Source of the DNA: an uncultured Eubacterium sp.
Lineage (GTDB): Bacteria > Bacillota > Clostridia > Peptostreptococcales > Anaerovoracaceae
Direction: 5' to 3'
Length of the DNA stretch: 25,090 nt
NCBI GenBank assembly: GCA_902495595.1
Contig: CABUXV010000033.1
Span: forward strand, 1 to 25,090
Each line of letters begins with the position of its first letter. The first letter of the stretch is position 1. The notes beneath the pieces are model-generated. The model ran no database searches and was not told where the DNA came from. It worked only from the letters and a program-made list of their open reading frames with translations. The translations under genes and the position numbers were made by a program. Positions 1 through 7,391 of the stretch are shown here, piece after piece.

Positions 1-132
1 ACGACAATGTTATTTGCAAGAACAAAGGACGGCTTATCACATTGTGAACCTGAGCATGTATCAGACGAAGACTGTACAGCAGTTGCTTCTGCAACTCTTA
101 ATGCAGTTCTTAAAGCCGACGCTGCTCTATAG
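1..132 (+). CDS. M20-family amidohydrolase, C-terminal fragment
   Basis: Frame 1 is open from the window edge to TAG at 130-132 and encodes the last 43 residues of a protein. The segment LFARTKDGLSHCEPEH, followed by an acidic stretch and a final alpha helix (VASATLNAVLKADAAL), resembles the C-terminal end of zinc-dependent M20 amidohydrolases of the N-carbamoyl-amino-acid/allantoate hydrolase type, where a G-x-SH-x-P-E motif supplies a late active-site histidine. The catalytic core lies outside the window, so the substrate cannot be inferred. A strong hairpin terminator follows about 60 bases downstream. The family is a reasonable guess from a short tail only. Confidence 0.55.
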   Translation, partial: TTMLFARTKDGLSHCEPEHVSDEDCTAVASATLNAVLKADAAL

Positions 133-193
133 TTTTTCGGACATAGATAATTGTAAAATACAATAGATGTTTAATTTATAGTTTTCGAGAACG

Positions 194-228
194 TTAAAAC
201 TGCCGGGAAATTATCTCGGCAGTTTTAA
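194..228. terminator. Bidirectional intrinsic terminator
   Basis: Perfect 12-bp inverted repeat: TTAAAACTGCCG at 194-205 pairs with CGGCAGTTTTAA at 217-228, around an 11-base loop. Terminal T-runs are present in both directions. It separates the rightward amidohydrolase from the leftward symporter operon, so it can serve both convergent transcripts. Confidence 0.85.
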
Positions 229-237
229 TTTTAATTA

Positions 238-471
238 TCATTGATGATTGTTTTTATCATTTTTTTTGTCGCCCCATTTCAGCTTATAACCTATGAATGT
301 GAGAATACAGATAATTATCCAGAGGATAAATATGTATACGTATATTAAAGGTATGTGCATGAAAGCAAGGGCGTTTTTGTCAAGATATATGATGACGGGA
401 GGCATTGCCATAAGAATAAAACAAAAGATTATAGCGCCCCAGAGAGCCTTTATTTTAAAATTACTTTTCAT
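238..471 (-). CDS. Small DUF3311-like membrane protein, symporter partner
   Basis: 77-residue protein with two hydrophobic helices (about residues 10-30 and 41-62), a short linker and a charged Lys/Asp/Asn-rich tail. The pattern of an MPP motif at the end of helix 1, then a P-L-x-Y-x-Y-x-x-x-W motif in helix 2, resembles DUF3311, a family of small proteins encoded next to sodium:solute symporters. The ATG at 471 is chosen because AGGAGG lies just upstream; an in-frame upstream start lacks that support. Its start lies inside the last codons of the symporter gene (11-base overlap), so the two are probably translationally coupled and form a two-part carrier. The family match is by pattern only. 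Confidence 0.7.
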   Translation of the reverse strand: MKSNFKIKALWGAIIFCFILMAMPPVIIYLDKNALAFMHIPLIYVYIFILWIIICILTFIGYKLKWGDKKNDKNNHQ

Positions 472-1948
472 AGGAACCTCCTGTAACAATATTGCCGTTG
501 CCGCACTTTGCTTTAAAATGACAGGAAACAGTAAATATTAAGGCATTGCATAAAAGTCCTATTAATCCGGGACTTACAGGGAAAATAAAAGGATGCCAAA
601 ATGAAAACAGAAATGAGATGATAAGACCGAGAAGAAGCCCTGATAAGGCGCTGTCGGCATCGGCTTTTTTCCAGAAGAGCCCGCCTAAAACAGGTACTAT
701 GAGCTGTACCGTTCCGCTGAAAGAAACAAGTACAGTATTGAATATTGTAGAAAGGTTTCCGAAAAGCAGTAGCAGGTATGCTAAAGCAGCTACCATTAAT
801 ATCACAATCTTGGCAACGAAAACAAGATGCTTTTCCGTAGCCTTTACATTGAAGTAGGTTTTGTATATGTCCAGAGTTATTATTTGCGAAACGGAGTGAA
901 GCTGAGAGTTTGCTGTGGACAGGCAAGCGGAAACTGCGCAGCATATTATAAGTGACATGAGAACTGGCGGCAGGTATTTTATTACAAGAGTGGGCAGTAT
1001 ATAGTCGGAAGCGCCTGAGTAGTTTGGTTCAAGTATGAGCGCTGCATTTCCCGCAAGCATCGTTCCAAGATATGCAAGAGTTGCCACGCTAAGCAAAAAA
1101 GGCATTATGTAAAAGGTTTTCTTTTCCTTTATCGCATAGACCCTTGTCCATATCTGAGGCATCATAAGCTCACCCAGCGGCATGATTATCAGAAGAGACA
1201 GCCAGAAGCCGTAGCCGTTTACGCCTGATATGGTATGGGGAATTTTGAGGCTTTCGGGATTGGTTTGGGAAAGGGTTTCAAAGGTTTTTTCCACACCTCC
1301 GGTCATTTTGATGAATATTATTCCGATGAGAAGCATGCCTATGAATATGAGCGTGGCATAAAGGGCGTCTGTCCACGCTACAGCTCTTAATCCTCCCGAC
1401 CATAGATATACTATCATTATGACGAAGAACAGCAGGGCGCTTATCCTCCATGGGATAATACCGTTTGTAGCCATCTCTATTATTATGCCGCCTCCCATAA
1501 ACTGTACGGAGATATAGGGAATGGTGAGACATAGCATGAGAATGATTATAGTGTTGTTAAGCGAAGGCGAATTGTATTTTGCATTGAAGAATTCAATAGG
1601 AGTTCTGAAATTGTGTCTGTTGCTGTCCTGCCATATTTTCTTGCCGAAAACGAGAAAGAATATACCGAACAAAGCGTTCCAGCCTAAAGCTATCCAGTAT
1701 ATAGGTCCCTGAAAGTAAAATGATGATGTGGAACCTAAAAAGGCAAAAGAACTCCACCAGGTAGCGTATACGGTAAAGAATGCGGTGGCAGTTCCAAGAG
1801 AACGATTGCACAGAAAAAAATCGGATACGGTTGATACGGATTTAGTCGCAGCTGCCGACCCGATAAGCAGGGGAATACCTGCAAAAACCAGAATTATTAT
1901 AAGATTTATGTTGTCGTGAACCATATCAAATAGCGTTGATATTGACAT
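461..1948 (-). CDS. Sodium:solute symporter (SSS/SLC5 family)
   Basis: 495-residue polytopic membrane protein with about 13 hydrophobic segments, the normal size and topology for SSS transporters of the PutP/PanF type. Recognisable family features are an early W-W-S-S-F-A-F-L-G segment, the extended loop with R-T-P-I-E-F-F, and the late S-A-C-L-S-T-A-N-S-Q-L segment, corresponding to the conserved SA-x-x-S-T-x-x-S sodium-site region. It would import an organic solute with sodium; the substrate cannot be told. ATG 1948 is chosen over a GTG nine bases earlier because AGGTG is correctly spaced for the ATG. It overlaps the small membrane protein downstream. The rightward amidohydrolase next door may be unrelated. 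Confidence 0.9.
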   Translation of the reverse strand: MSISTLFDMVHDNINLIIILVFAGIPLLIGSAAATKSVSTVSDFFLCNRSLGTATAFFTVYATWWSSFAFLGSTSSFYFQGPIYWIALGWNALFGIFFLVFGKKIWQDSNRHNFRTPIEFFNAKYNSPSLNNTIIILMLCLTIPYISVQFMGGGIIIEMATNGIIPWRISALLFFVIMIVYLWSGGLRAVAWTDALYATLIFIGMLLIGIIFIKMTGGVEKTFETLSQTNPESLKIPHTISGVNGYGFWLSLLIIMPLGELMMPQIWTRVYAIKEKKTFYIMPFLLSVATLAYLGTMLAGNAALILEPNYSGASDYILPTLVIKYLPPVLMSLIICCAVSACLSTANSQLHSVSQIITLDIYKTYFNVKATEKHLVFVAKIVILMVAALAYLLLLFGNLSTIFNTVLVSFSGTVQLIVPVLGGLFWKKADADSALSGLLLGLIISFLFSFWHPFIFPVSPGLIGLLCNALIFTVSCHFKAKCGNGNIVTGGSYEK

Positions 1949-1971
1949 AAAAATCACCTGTATGCTATATT
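1943..1971 (+). promoter_or_regulatory. Extended -10 sigma-A promoter for the histidine kinase
   Basis: TTGACA at 1943-1948, exactly 17 bases, then TATATT at 1966-1971, with the extended -10 TG at 1963-1964. The predicted start is near 1978, about 44 bases before the kinase ATG. The -35 box overlaps the first codon of the divergent symporter gene. Confidence 0.75.
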
Positions 1972-1998
1972 CAAAAAGAAAACTGATTTAATTAGGTT

Positions 1999-2007
1999 AT
2001 TATAACA
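1999..2007 (-). promoter_or_regulatory. Extended -10 promoter for the symporter operon
   Basis: On the minus strand this reads TGTTATAAT, a perfect TGn-TATAAT extended -10. No good -35 is visible at 16-18 bases, which is tolerable for an extended -10. The predicted start near 1992 gives a short leader to ATG 1948. It lies downstream of, and points against, the kinase promoter. Confidence 0.55.
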
Positions 2008-2021
2008 TATCGGAATAGGTT

Positions 2022-3677
2022 ATGAATAAATATTTTTGGACGTGGATGCTCAGCTGTTTGTGCTATGTGCTGGGGCTTGTAATAATGGCAGAGACAAGTG
2101 CTGTAAGCATATTGTCGATAGGCTATATAAGCAGTGAAGTTTTCCAGATAGGCGCGCTGGTCAGCGCGCTTTACGCATGTAATTTAATAGATAATATCCC
2201 CCATAATTATTTTATTGTAAAATATGGCATAATTTTTATGGGATTTTTTTCTGTGTATATTTATTATGACGGGGTGAATCAGGGCGTGTATGTTTTCATG
2301 CTTGGTTTTAAGATGATAGCCGTAATAATTATTATTTACACTATAATAATAAAATGGAAATTCAATATGGCAATCAAACTGGCGGCAATAGCTGTGTTTG
2401 GCAGCAGCGGAGCCTATTTGTCGCTTTATGATTTTTTCATATACGGAACTTCTGAATACAGGGATGCTATAGTTTATATGGGAATCGGCATCATGTTTTT
2501 TCTCATACAAAATCTGTTTTTTGCGGTTTTGTATAAGATACAGGGAGATACTCAGGAGAAATTAAAAGGTGATTATCTGGCTGACTTTGCAGAGAATTCG
2601 GCAGATATAATTTTTTACTATACAGTAGTACCTTATCCGAGATTTTCCTTTGTCAGTCCGGCGGCGAAAACTCTTCTCGGATACTCTCCTGAAGATTTTT
2701 ACAATAATAATAAACTTCATGTTGAGATTGCCCTTGAAGAAGACCGTATGCTTATGGAAGAGCTTTTAGATAATTTTGACGGGGATTATAAGGATTGTAT
2801 AGTCGCTGTAGAAACGAAGAACGGAGAGATAGTAAATTTACAATGTGTGGTTTCAAAGCTGAAGCTAAATGGAAAAATGATTGCCGCAGAAGGCGTGTTC
2901 AGAGACATAACGGAGCGTCTTGAAGCGGAGAGAAAGATAAAGGAAAACAATAAAAACAGGCAGTTAATGCTGTCTTATATTTCTCATGACCTTAAAACTC
3001 CCATAACCTATATACTGGGATATTCGGAAGCTATTGAAAAGGGTATAATAAAATCGGAAGAAGAGAAGCTGAATGCAATTAAATCCATAGCAGGAAGAGC
3101 ACGTTCTTTAACCAAGCTTGTGGATGATATATCCATGCTCAGCAAACTTGAAGCGAGTAAGTTTAACTATGAGTTTGAGAAGATAAGCTGTATGGAACTT
3201 ATAGAAAAGATAAAGAACTCCCATATAGATGATTTTTCCGATGAAAAAGGCGATTATAATTTCATGAACAGAAATTACAGCTTCAATATACAAAGCGGTA
3301 TTGATGCAAAGGATTGCGTACTTGCAGACGTAAAGCGTATCGAGCAGGTATTTGAGAATATATTCAGCAATGCTATCAAGGCTACGGAAGATGGAGGAAA
3401 TATAAGCGTGGAATGTGGGATTGACAGAATGAAAAACAGCATGTTTATCTCCGTTTCCGATGACGGGACAGGTATATCCAAGGATGATCTGGCTTATATC
3501 TTCGAAAACTTTTATCAGAGCCCTCAGACTAAGAAACGGCGAGGGGGAAGCGGACTGGGACTCAGTTTATCCCATCAGATAATAAAAGGTCACAGCGGCG
3601 AGATAAAAGTGCTTTCCGAGATGGAAGCAGGAAGCGAATTTATATTTTATCTTCCTCTGTTCGATGAAAATGAATAG
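2022..3677 (+). CDS. Membrane PAS sensor histidine kinase (orphan)
   Basis: 551 residues. Residues 1-175 form a hydrophobic sensor region of about six or seven helices. Residues ~185-300 form a PAS domain (F-x-F-V-S-P-A-A-K-x-L-L-G-Y followed by a V-F-R-D-I-T-E-R end). The HisKA domain carries S-Y-I-S-H-D-L-K-T-P with phospho-acceptor His322. The HATPase_c domain shows an N box (N-x-x-S-N-A-I-K-A-T, ~446-455), G1 (D-D-G-T-G-I), F box (F-E-N-F-Y) and G2 (G-G-S-G-L-G-L-S). All catalytic motifs are intact. The gene is alone: no response regulator lies in the window. The ribosome site before the ATG is weak. The sensed signal is unknown; the multi-helix sensor part matches no family I can name. 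Confidence 0.9.
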   Translation: MNKYFWTWMLSCLCYVLGLVIMAETSAVSILSIGYISSEVFQIGALVSALYACNLIDNIPHNYFIVKYGIIFMGFFSVYIYYDGVNQGVYVFMLGFKMIAVIIIIYTIIIKWKFNMAIKLAAIAVFGSSGAYLSLYDFFIYGTSEYRDAIVYMGIGIMFFLIQNLFFAVLYKIQGDTQEKLKGDYLADFAENSADIIFYYTVVPYPRFSFVSPAAKTLLGYSPEDFYNNNKLHVEIALEEDRMLMEELLDNFDGDYKDCIVAVETKNGEIVNLQCVVSKLKLNGKMIAAEGVFRDITERLEAERKIKENNKNRQLMLSYISHDLKTPITYILGYSEAIEKGIIKSEEEKLNAIKSIAGRARSLTKLVDDISMLSKLEASKFNYEFEKISCMELIEKIKNSHIDDFSDEKGDYNFMNRNYSFNIQSGIDAKDCVLADVKRIEQVFENIFSNAIKATEDGGNISVECGIDRMKNSMFISVSDDGTGISKDDLAYIFENFYQSPQTKKRRGGSGLGLSLSHQIIKGHSGEIKVLSEMEAGSEFIFYLPLFDENE

Positions 3678-3848
3678 AACTGAATAAAGTTGGGAAACCG
3701 AAGAAATTCTCTCTGAGGTGCCTGATGAAAATAAATTATGCCGTTTGTTCTGCGGACTTGTTTCCGGCGGCGGTGCGTAATAGGTATTTGTGAAAGTTTA
3801 GATGCTGTTATTTCGAAATGGTCTATCGTTTGGTTTTATGTAAACTTA

Positions 3849-3863
3849 TTTTTTCTGAAAAAA
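3849..3863. promoter_or_regulatory. CodY-box-like palindrome 1
   Basis: Core TTTTCTGAAAA (11 bases) matches the centre of the CodY consensus AATTTTCWGAAAATT; the outer bases differ at four positions. It can also pair with the related box at 3882-3892, but because each box is itself a palindrome, operator sites are the simpler reading. Confidence 0.35.
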
Positions 3864-3879
3864 TCATGTTTTTGAAGGG

Positions 3880-3894
3880 TATTTTCAGAAAATA
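3880..3894. promoter_or_regulatory. CodY-box-like palindrome 2
   Basis: TATTTTCAGAAAATA matches 13 of 15 positions of the CodY consensus AATTTTCWGAAAATT. It is the best of three such sites in this intergenic stretch. No codY gene is visible in the window. Confidence 0.45.
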
Positions 3895-3918
3895 GCTGCC
3901 GAAATAATTATCAAACAG

Positions 3919-3978
3919 ATATAAGTGGGAAAAATTCTCTGAAACCTGATGGTTTGCAGAGAATTTTGTTACTTATAT
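3919..3978. repeat. 60-nt nearly perfect hairpin
   Basis: Three stacked stems: ATATAAGT (3919-3926) with ACTTATAT (3971-3978); AAAATTCTCTG (3931-3941) with CAGAGAATTTT (3957-3967); AAACC (3942-3946) with GGTTT (3951-3955) around a TGAT loop. That gives 24 base pairs with one small internal loop and one bulge. No T-run follows, so it is not a typical terminator. A related half-copy occurs near 3703-3727. Confidence 0.7.
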
Positions 3979-4044
3979 GCGGTTTATTGCGTTTAAAATA
4001 AATTGATTTGCTTTTGGATTGGGCCCTGGGTTTACATAATGTTT

Positions 4045-4059
4045 AAAATTCTGAAAATC
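4045..4059. promoter_or_regulatory. CodY-box-like palindrome 3
   Basis: AAAATTCTGAAAATC matches 12 of 15 positions of the CodY consensus. Together with a weaker TTTTCAGAATTT at 4078-4089 it also forms a 12-bp inverted repeat with a 20-base loop. Confidence 0.35.
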
Positions 4060-4278
4060 ATCGTTTAAATTGCCTCTTTTTCAGAATTTGCATATTTGCA
4101 AAGCATATAAAGCATATAATGAGCTGAACCGTTAATCGTAAATTGCATATCTGCGCCAAAGCCGGTTATAAGATTTTATATTCTGCCGGAAATTCTTATG
4201 GCGAAAGCCGGAGCGTACCTTTAAAAATTTCAAATTTTTCCAACTAATTGCAGTGCCTAAGCCTATGGTTTCACTTCG

Positions 4279-4307
4279 TTTACACTGTGTTATTTTTATG
4301 ATATAAT
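4279..4307 (+). promoter_or_regulatory. Strong promoter of the DUF2232-gdpP-rplI-dnaB cluster
   Basis: TTTACA at 4279-4284, 17 bases, then a perfect TATAAT at 4302-4307, with extended -10 TG at 4299-4300. The predicted start near 4314 leaves a leader of about 60 bases to ATG 4376. No other comparable promoter is seen before the next genes. Confidence 0.8.
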
Positions 4308-4375
4308 AATCGGTACGATTTAAACAGATAGGTATTTGGAATAATAATATACGATGAGATTTGAAGGGAGAGCGA

Positions 4376-5131
4376 ATGTATCTTTTAGTGATATTTTTTC
4401 TGATTTTAATAATACCATTTTTGGTTATGCCAAAGCATATCACTGCAAATAAAAAATCACCCTATGAAGTTATAGTAATAAGTGTTTTGTTTATATGCTG
4501 TGCGTCTGTGCTGATGTTTATGACAGCGAGCATGATAGGAAAGGGAGTATTTTCCCAGCTTCATGATTTTGTCGTGGATATTTCAAAGATGGCTGCAAAT
4601 GACCCCATGGTGACGAAAGCTCTTAAGTTTGAGGATTTAAGCGATGGTGAAAGAACAGCAATGGTAATAAAAGTTTACGATGCCGCGCTGAAGCTTATTC
4701 CTTCATGTATAGTTATGATGGGAACAATAGTATCGTATATCGCATATATAATTTTAAGCAGGTCTTTGAATAAAAGAGCTCCTGTAAAGCTCATGCCAAA
4801 GTTCAGGGAATTTACATTTCCAAACGGCGCTGTAGTGGGGCTGATTATAATGTATATGCTGTCGTGGCTGCTTACAAGCACAGGAACCTTTTCGGACAAT
4901 TCTTTTTATGTCAACATAGATGTTTTATTTGACTTTATATTTTTTATTCAGGGAATGTCTGTAATATTCATGCTTTTTTATGTAAAGCGCATACCGAAAG
5001 TTTTCGCATTGATATTGTCGGTGTTTATGTGGTACATATTCATAGGCAGAACCATATTTGTAATGCTCGGTATGTTTGACCTGATTTTAGGATTCAAAGC
5101 GAGATTGCTTATTAATAACAGTAAGAAATAA
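4376..5131 (+). CDS. yybS: DUF2232 (YybS-like) membrane protein, short form
   Basis: 251-residue polytopic membrane protein. Hydrophobic helices lie at about 1-19, 27-48, 107-127, 146-168, 180-201 and 207-238, with a polar loop of about 55 residues between the second and third. Position directly before gdpP-rplI-dnaB and the helical pattern match DUF2232 (YybS), a family of unknown function conserved at this locus in Firmicutes. B. subtilis YybS is about 309 residues, so this copy seems to lack N-terminal membrane segments. ATG 4376 is chosen over TTG 4361 because AAGGGAG sits at proper spacing before the ATG. The next gene begins 15 bases after the stop. Confidence 0.7.
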   Translation: MYLLVIFFLILIIPFLVMPKHITANKKSPYEVIVISVLFICCASVLMFMTASMIGKGVFSQLHDFVVDISKMAANDPMVTKALKFEDLSDGERTAMVIKVYDAALKLIPSCIVMMGTIVSYIAYIILSRSLNKRAPVKLMPKFREFTFPNGAVVGLIIMYMLSWLLTSTGTFSDNSFYVNIDVLFDFIFFIQGMSVIFMLFYVKRIPKVFALILSVFMWYIFIGRTIFVMLGMFDLILGFKARLLINNSKK

Positions 5132-5146
5132 TAGGAGTTAAATACT

Positions 5147-6907
5147 ATGTATGTAGGAAGAGTTGAAAAATTACTTGCTCATTATTCACCTATACCCATG
5201 TGTGTGGTTAATATGAACGGAAAGGTGACAAGAGCGAGCAGCAAAATAGATGAGGTTTTTAAATACGACGGAATCATCGGAAGAGATATATTTGAACTTA
5301 CAAGAATCAAGCCTTGTCAGGTAATAAAGTCAGCAGAAGAAGAAAGTTATCTTTATCTTGATAAAAACGATAAATCTTTTAAGATTGTTACGGGATTCAT
5401 AGGCGAAGGCGAAAATGCTTCAATTATGATGCAGTTCATAGATGTAACTACCTATGAAAACTTAAAAGATATGTATAACGATGACAAGACATGTATAGCC
5501 GTCATAAATGTGGATAATTTCGATGAGCTTACTGCCAGCGCAGGAGAAGACAGAGAGATGGAAATTTCCACGGAGATAGACAAGCTCATAAGGGGATGGG
5601 CAGGAAAGCTCGGCGCAGCCCTTGCAAGGTACAGAGAACATCTTTATGAAATTACAATTACTCATAAAAGCTACAGAATGCTGGTGGAAGATAATTTCTC
5701 CATATTGGATGAAGCTAAAGAAATAGAAACAGAATCGGATTTTCCCGTAACTTTGAGCATAGGCATAGGAGTGGGCGGCAAAACCATAGCCGAAAGCGAA
5801 ACTTATGCAGAAGAAGCTTTGGACTTGGCCCTTGGAAGAGGCGGAGACCAGGCAATAGTCAAAAACGTAAGGAATTTTGAATACTACGGCGGAAAATCTC
5901 AGAGCGTTGAGAAAAGCAATAAGGGCAAGTCGAGAATCATAGCCCATGCGCTTAAACTTCTCATGAGCCAGTCATCAAAGATTTTTATAATGGGGCACAA
6001 AAACCCCGACATGGACAGTTTCGGAGCGGCGCTGGGAATATACAGAGTTGCCAAAAGCATAGGAAAAGAAGCCTATGTTGTACTTGGACCTTACAACGAT
6101 GCGCTGATGACCATAGCTGATGAAGCCAAGGAGACTGGATATTACGATTTCATCTCCCCGGAAAAAGCCGTCAACATGACAGACGAAAACGCCCTTGTGG
6201 TAGTTGTTGATACCCACAGACCGATGCTGGTGGAATCGAATGAACTCATAGAGAAAATCGGAAGAACGGTTGTAATAGATCATCACAGAAAAGCTGCGGA
6301 TGCTCTGCCGGGTCTTTTGCTTTCGTATATGGAGTCATACGCATCCTCGGCGTCGGAGCTGGTTACAGAAATAGTTCAGTATGCCTGTGAGAAACGTACG
6401 CTTACCAGTATGGAGGCAAATGCGCTGCTTGCGGGAATAATGGTAGATACGAACAGATTTGCCGTAAAGGCAGGCGTAAGGACTTTTGAAGCGGCTTCAT
6501 GGCTCAGAAGAGCAGGAGCTGACCTGGGACACGTAAGAATGTATTTTCAGGCAGACTCGGAAAACTTTAAAGTACGCGCCATGTGTATCGCCAACGCCCG
6601 ATTTTTTGATGACGGAATTGCCATGTCCATATGTCCGGGACAAAATCCCAATTCACAGATAGTCAATTCCCAGGTTGCCGATGAGCTTCTCACGGTAAAG
6701 GGAGTAAAGGCAAGTTTTGTAGCCGGTCAGAACGAATGCGGAAGAACGGTCGTAAGCGCCAGATCCCTGGGGGATATAAACGTGCAGTTCGTTATGGAAA
6801 AATTCGGAGGAGGAGGCCACCTTAATACGGCAGGCGCCCAGGTGGATATCTCGCCCGAAGATATACTTCAGCAGATAAGAGAAACGTTAAATGAAAAAAA
6901 TTCTTAG
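5147..6907 (+). CDS. gdpP: Cyclic-di-AMP phosphodiesterase GdpP, lacking membrane helices
   Basis: Hydrolyses c-di-AMP to pApA, controlling cell-wall and osmotic homeostasis in Firmicutes. The 586-residue product has a PAS domain (about 1-100), a degenerate GGDEF domain (about 100-250, ending L-G-R-G-G-D-Q-A-I-V-K), and a DHH/DHHA1 phosphoesterase: G-H-K-N-P-D-M-D-S (~283-291), V-V-D-T-H, V-I-D-H-H-R (~376) and G-G-G-G-H (~554). All metal-binding residues seem present. Full-length family members carry two N-terminal transmembrane helices (B. subtilis protein about 659 residues); here the protein starts directly at the PAS. The start is fixed by TAGGAG nine bases upstream and by the preceding stop, so the helices are genuinely absent from this ORF. 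Probably cytosolic. Confidence 0.93.
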   Translation: MYVGRVEKLLAHYSPIPMCVVNMNGKVTRASSKIDEVFKYDGIIGRDIFELTRIKPCQVIKSAEEESYLYLDKNDKSFKIVTGFIGEGENASIMMQFIDVTTYENLKDMYNDDKTCIAVINVDNFDELTASAGEDREMEISTEIDKLIRGWAGKLGAALARYREHLYEITITHKSYRMLVEDNFSILDEAKEIETESDFPVTLSIGIGVGGKTIAESETYAEEALDLALGRGGDQAIVKNVRNFEYYGGKSQSVEKSNKGKSRIIAHALKLLMSQSSKIFIMGHKNPDMDSFGAALGIYRVAKSIGKEAYVVLGPYNDALMTIADEAKETGYYDFISPEKAVNMTDENALVVVVDTHRPMLVESNELIEKIGRTVVIDHHRKAADALPGLLLSYMESYASSASELVTEIVQYACEKRTLTSMEANALLAGIMVDTNRFAVKAGVRTFEAASWLRRAGADLGHVRMYFQADSENFKVRAMCIANARFFDDGIAMSICPGQNPNSQIVNSQVADELLTVKGVKASFVAGQNECGRTVVSARSLGDINVQFVMEKFGGGGHLNTAGAQVDISPEDILQQIRETLNEKNS

Positions 6908-6933
6908 GAACTTCACATTAGGAGGATAAAATT

Positions 6934-7377
6934 ATGATAGTTATATTGATGAAAGATGTAAAAGGTGCAGGAAAAGCAGGAGATGTGGTAAAGGTAAGCG
7001 ATGGCTATGCCAGAAATATGCTGCTGCCTAAAGGTCTTGCGAAAGAAGCTACAGAGGGCAATATAAGAAGCCTTGAAAAGCAGAAAGCCATAGCTGCCGA
7101 AAAACACGAGGAACAGAAAGCAGCGGCCAAGGCTCTCGAAGAAAAACTTGAAAAGATAACCCTTGAAATAAAGACTAAAGGCGGAGAAACAGGAAAACTT
7201 TTCGGCTCAATAACATCAAAGGATATAGCAGAAGCTTTGGAAAAACAGGAAAATGTTAAAATAGACAAAAAGAAAATAGAATTAACCAGCCCGATAAAAC
7301 AGACAGGGAATACTCAGGTAAACGTAAAACTTTTCCCTGAAGTATCAGCGGTGCTTAAGGTTTCGGTTACAGTTTAA
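6934..7377 (+). CDS. rplI: 50S ribosomal protein bL9
   Basis: 147 residues, the normal length. The N-terminal domain has the typical V-I-L-x-x-D-V-K-G-x-G-K-x-G-D-V-V-x-V-x-D-G-Y-A-R-N pattern (positions 2-28), with L-L-P-x-G-L-A following, then a Lys/Glu-rich connecting helix and the C-terminal domain (L-F-G-S-I-T-S-K-D-I near 90). bL9 binds 23S rRNA and helps maintain reading frame. AGGAGG lies eight bases before the ATG. Placement between gdpP and dnaB is the conserved Firmicutes order. Confidence 0.97.
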   Translation: MIVILMKDVKGAGKAGDVVKVSDGYARNMLLPKGLAKEATEGNIRSLEKQKAIAAEKHEEQKAAAKALEEKLEKITLEIKTKGGETGKLFGSITSKDIAEALEKQENVKIDKKKIELTSPIKQTGNTQVNVKLFPEVSAVLKVSVTV

Positions 7378-7391
7378 TTCAGGTGATAAAT

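Larger units (their letters stand above)
3678..4375. other. Gene-free stretch rich in palindromes
   Basis: About 700 bases between the kinase and the DUF2232 gene without a convincing gene. It holds a 22-codon ORF (3725-3793) preceded by GAGGTG, three CodY-box-like palindromes, a 60-nt hairpin (3919-3978), an AAGCATATA tandem repeat near 4097-4117, a short AT palindrome (AAAAATTTCAAATTTTT around 4223-4239), and at the right end a strong promoter. A leftward 103-codon frame (4132-4443) crosses that promoter and the next gene start and is judged spurious. The composition and palindrome density suggest regulatory DNA or decayed repeat elements. Confidence 0.6.

Noticed and set aside
3851..3892. 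Stem-loop formed by TTTTCTGAAAA and TTTTCAGAAAA
   Set aside because: Each arm is itself palindromic and CodY-box-like, so separate operator sites explain the pairing more simply than an RNA hairpin.
4132..4443. 103-codon leftward ORF with a basic product
   Set aside because: It covers the strong rightward promoter and the start of the DUF2232 gene, lacks a convincing ribosome site and matches no family I recognise. A dispersed repeat in this area remains possible.
5462..5947. 161-codon leftward ORF inside gdpP
   Set aside because: Antisense shadow of a clearly functional gene; no domain or ribosome site.
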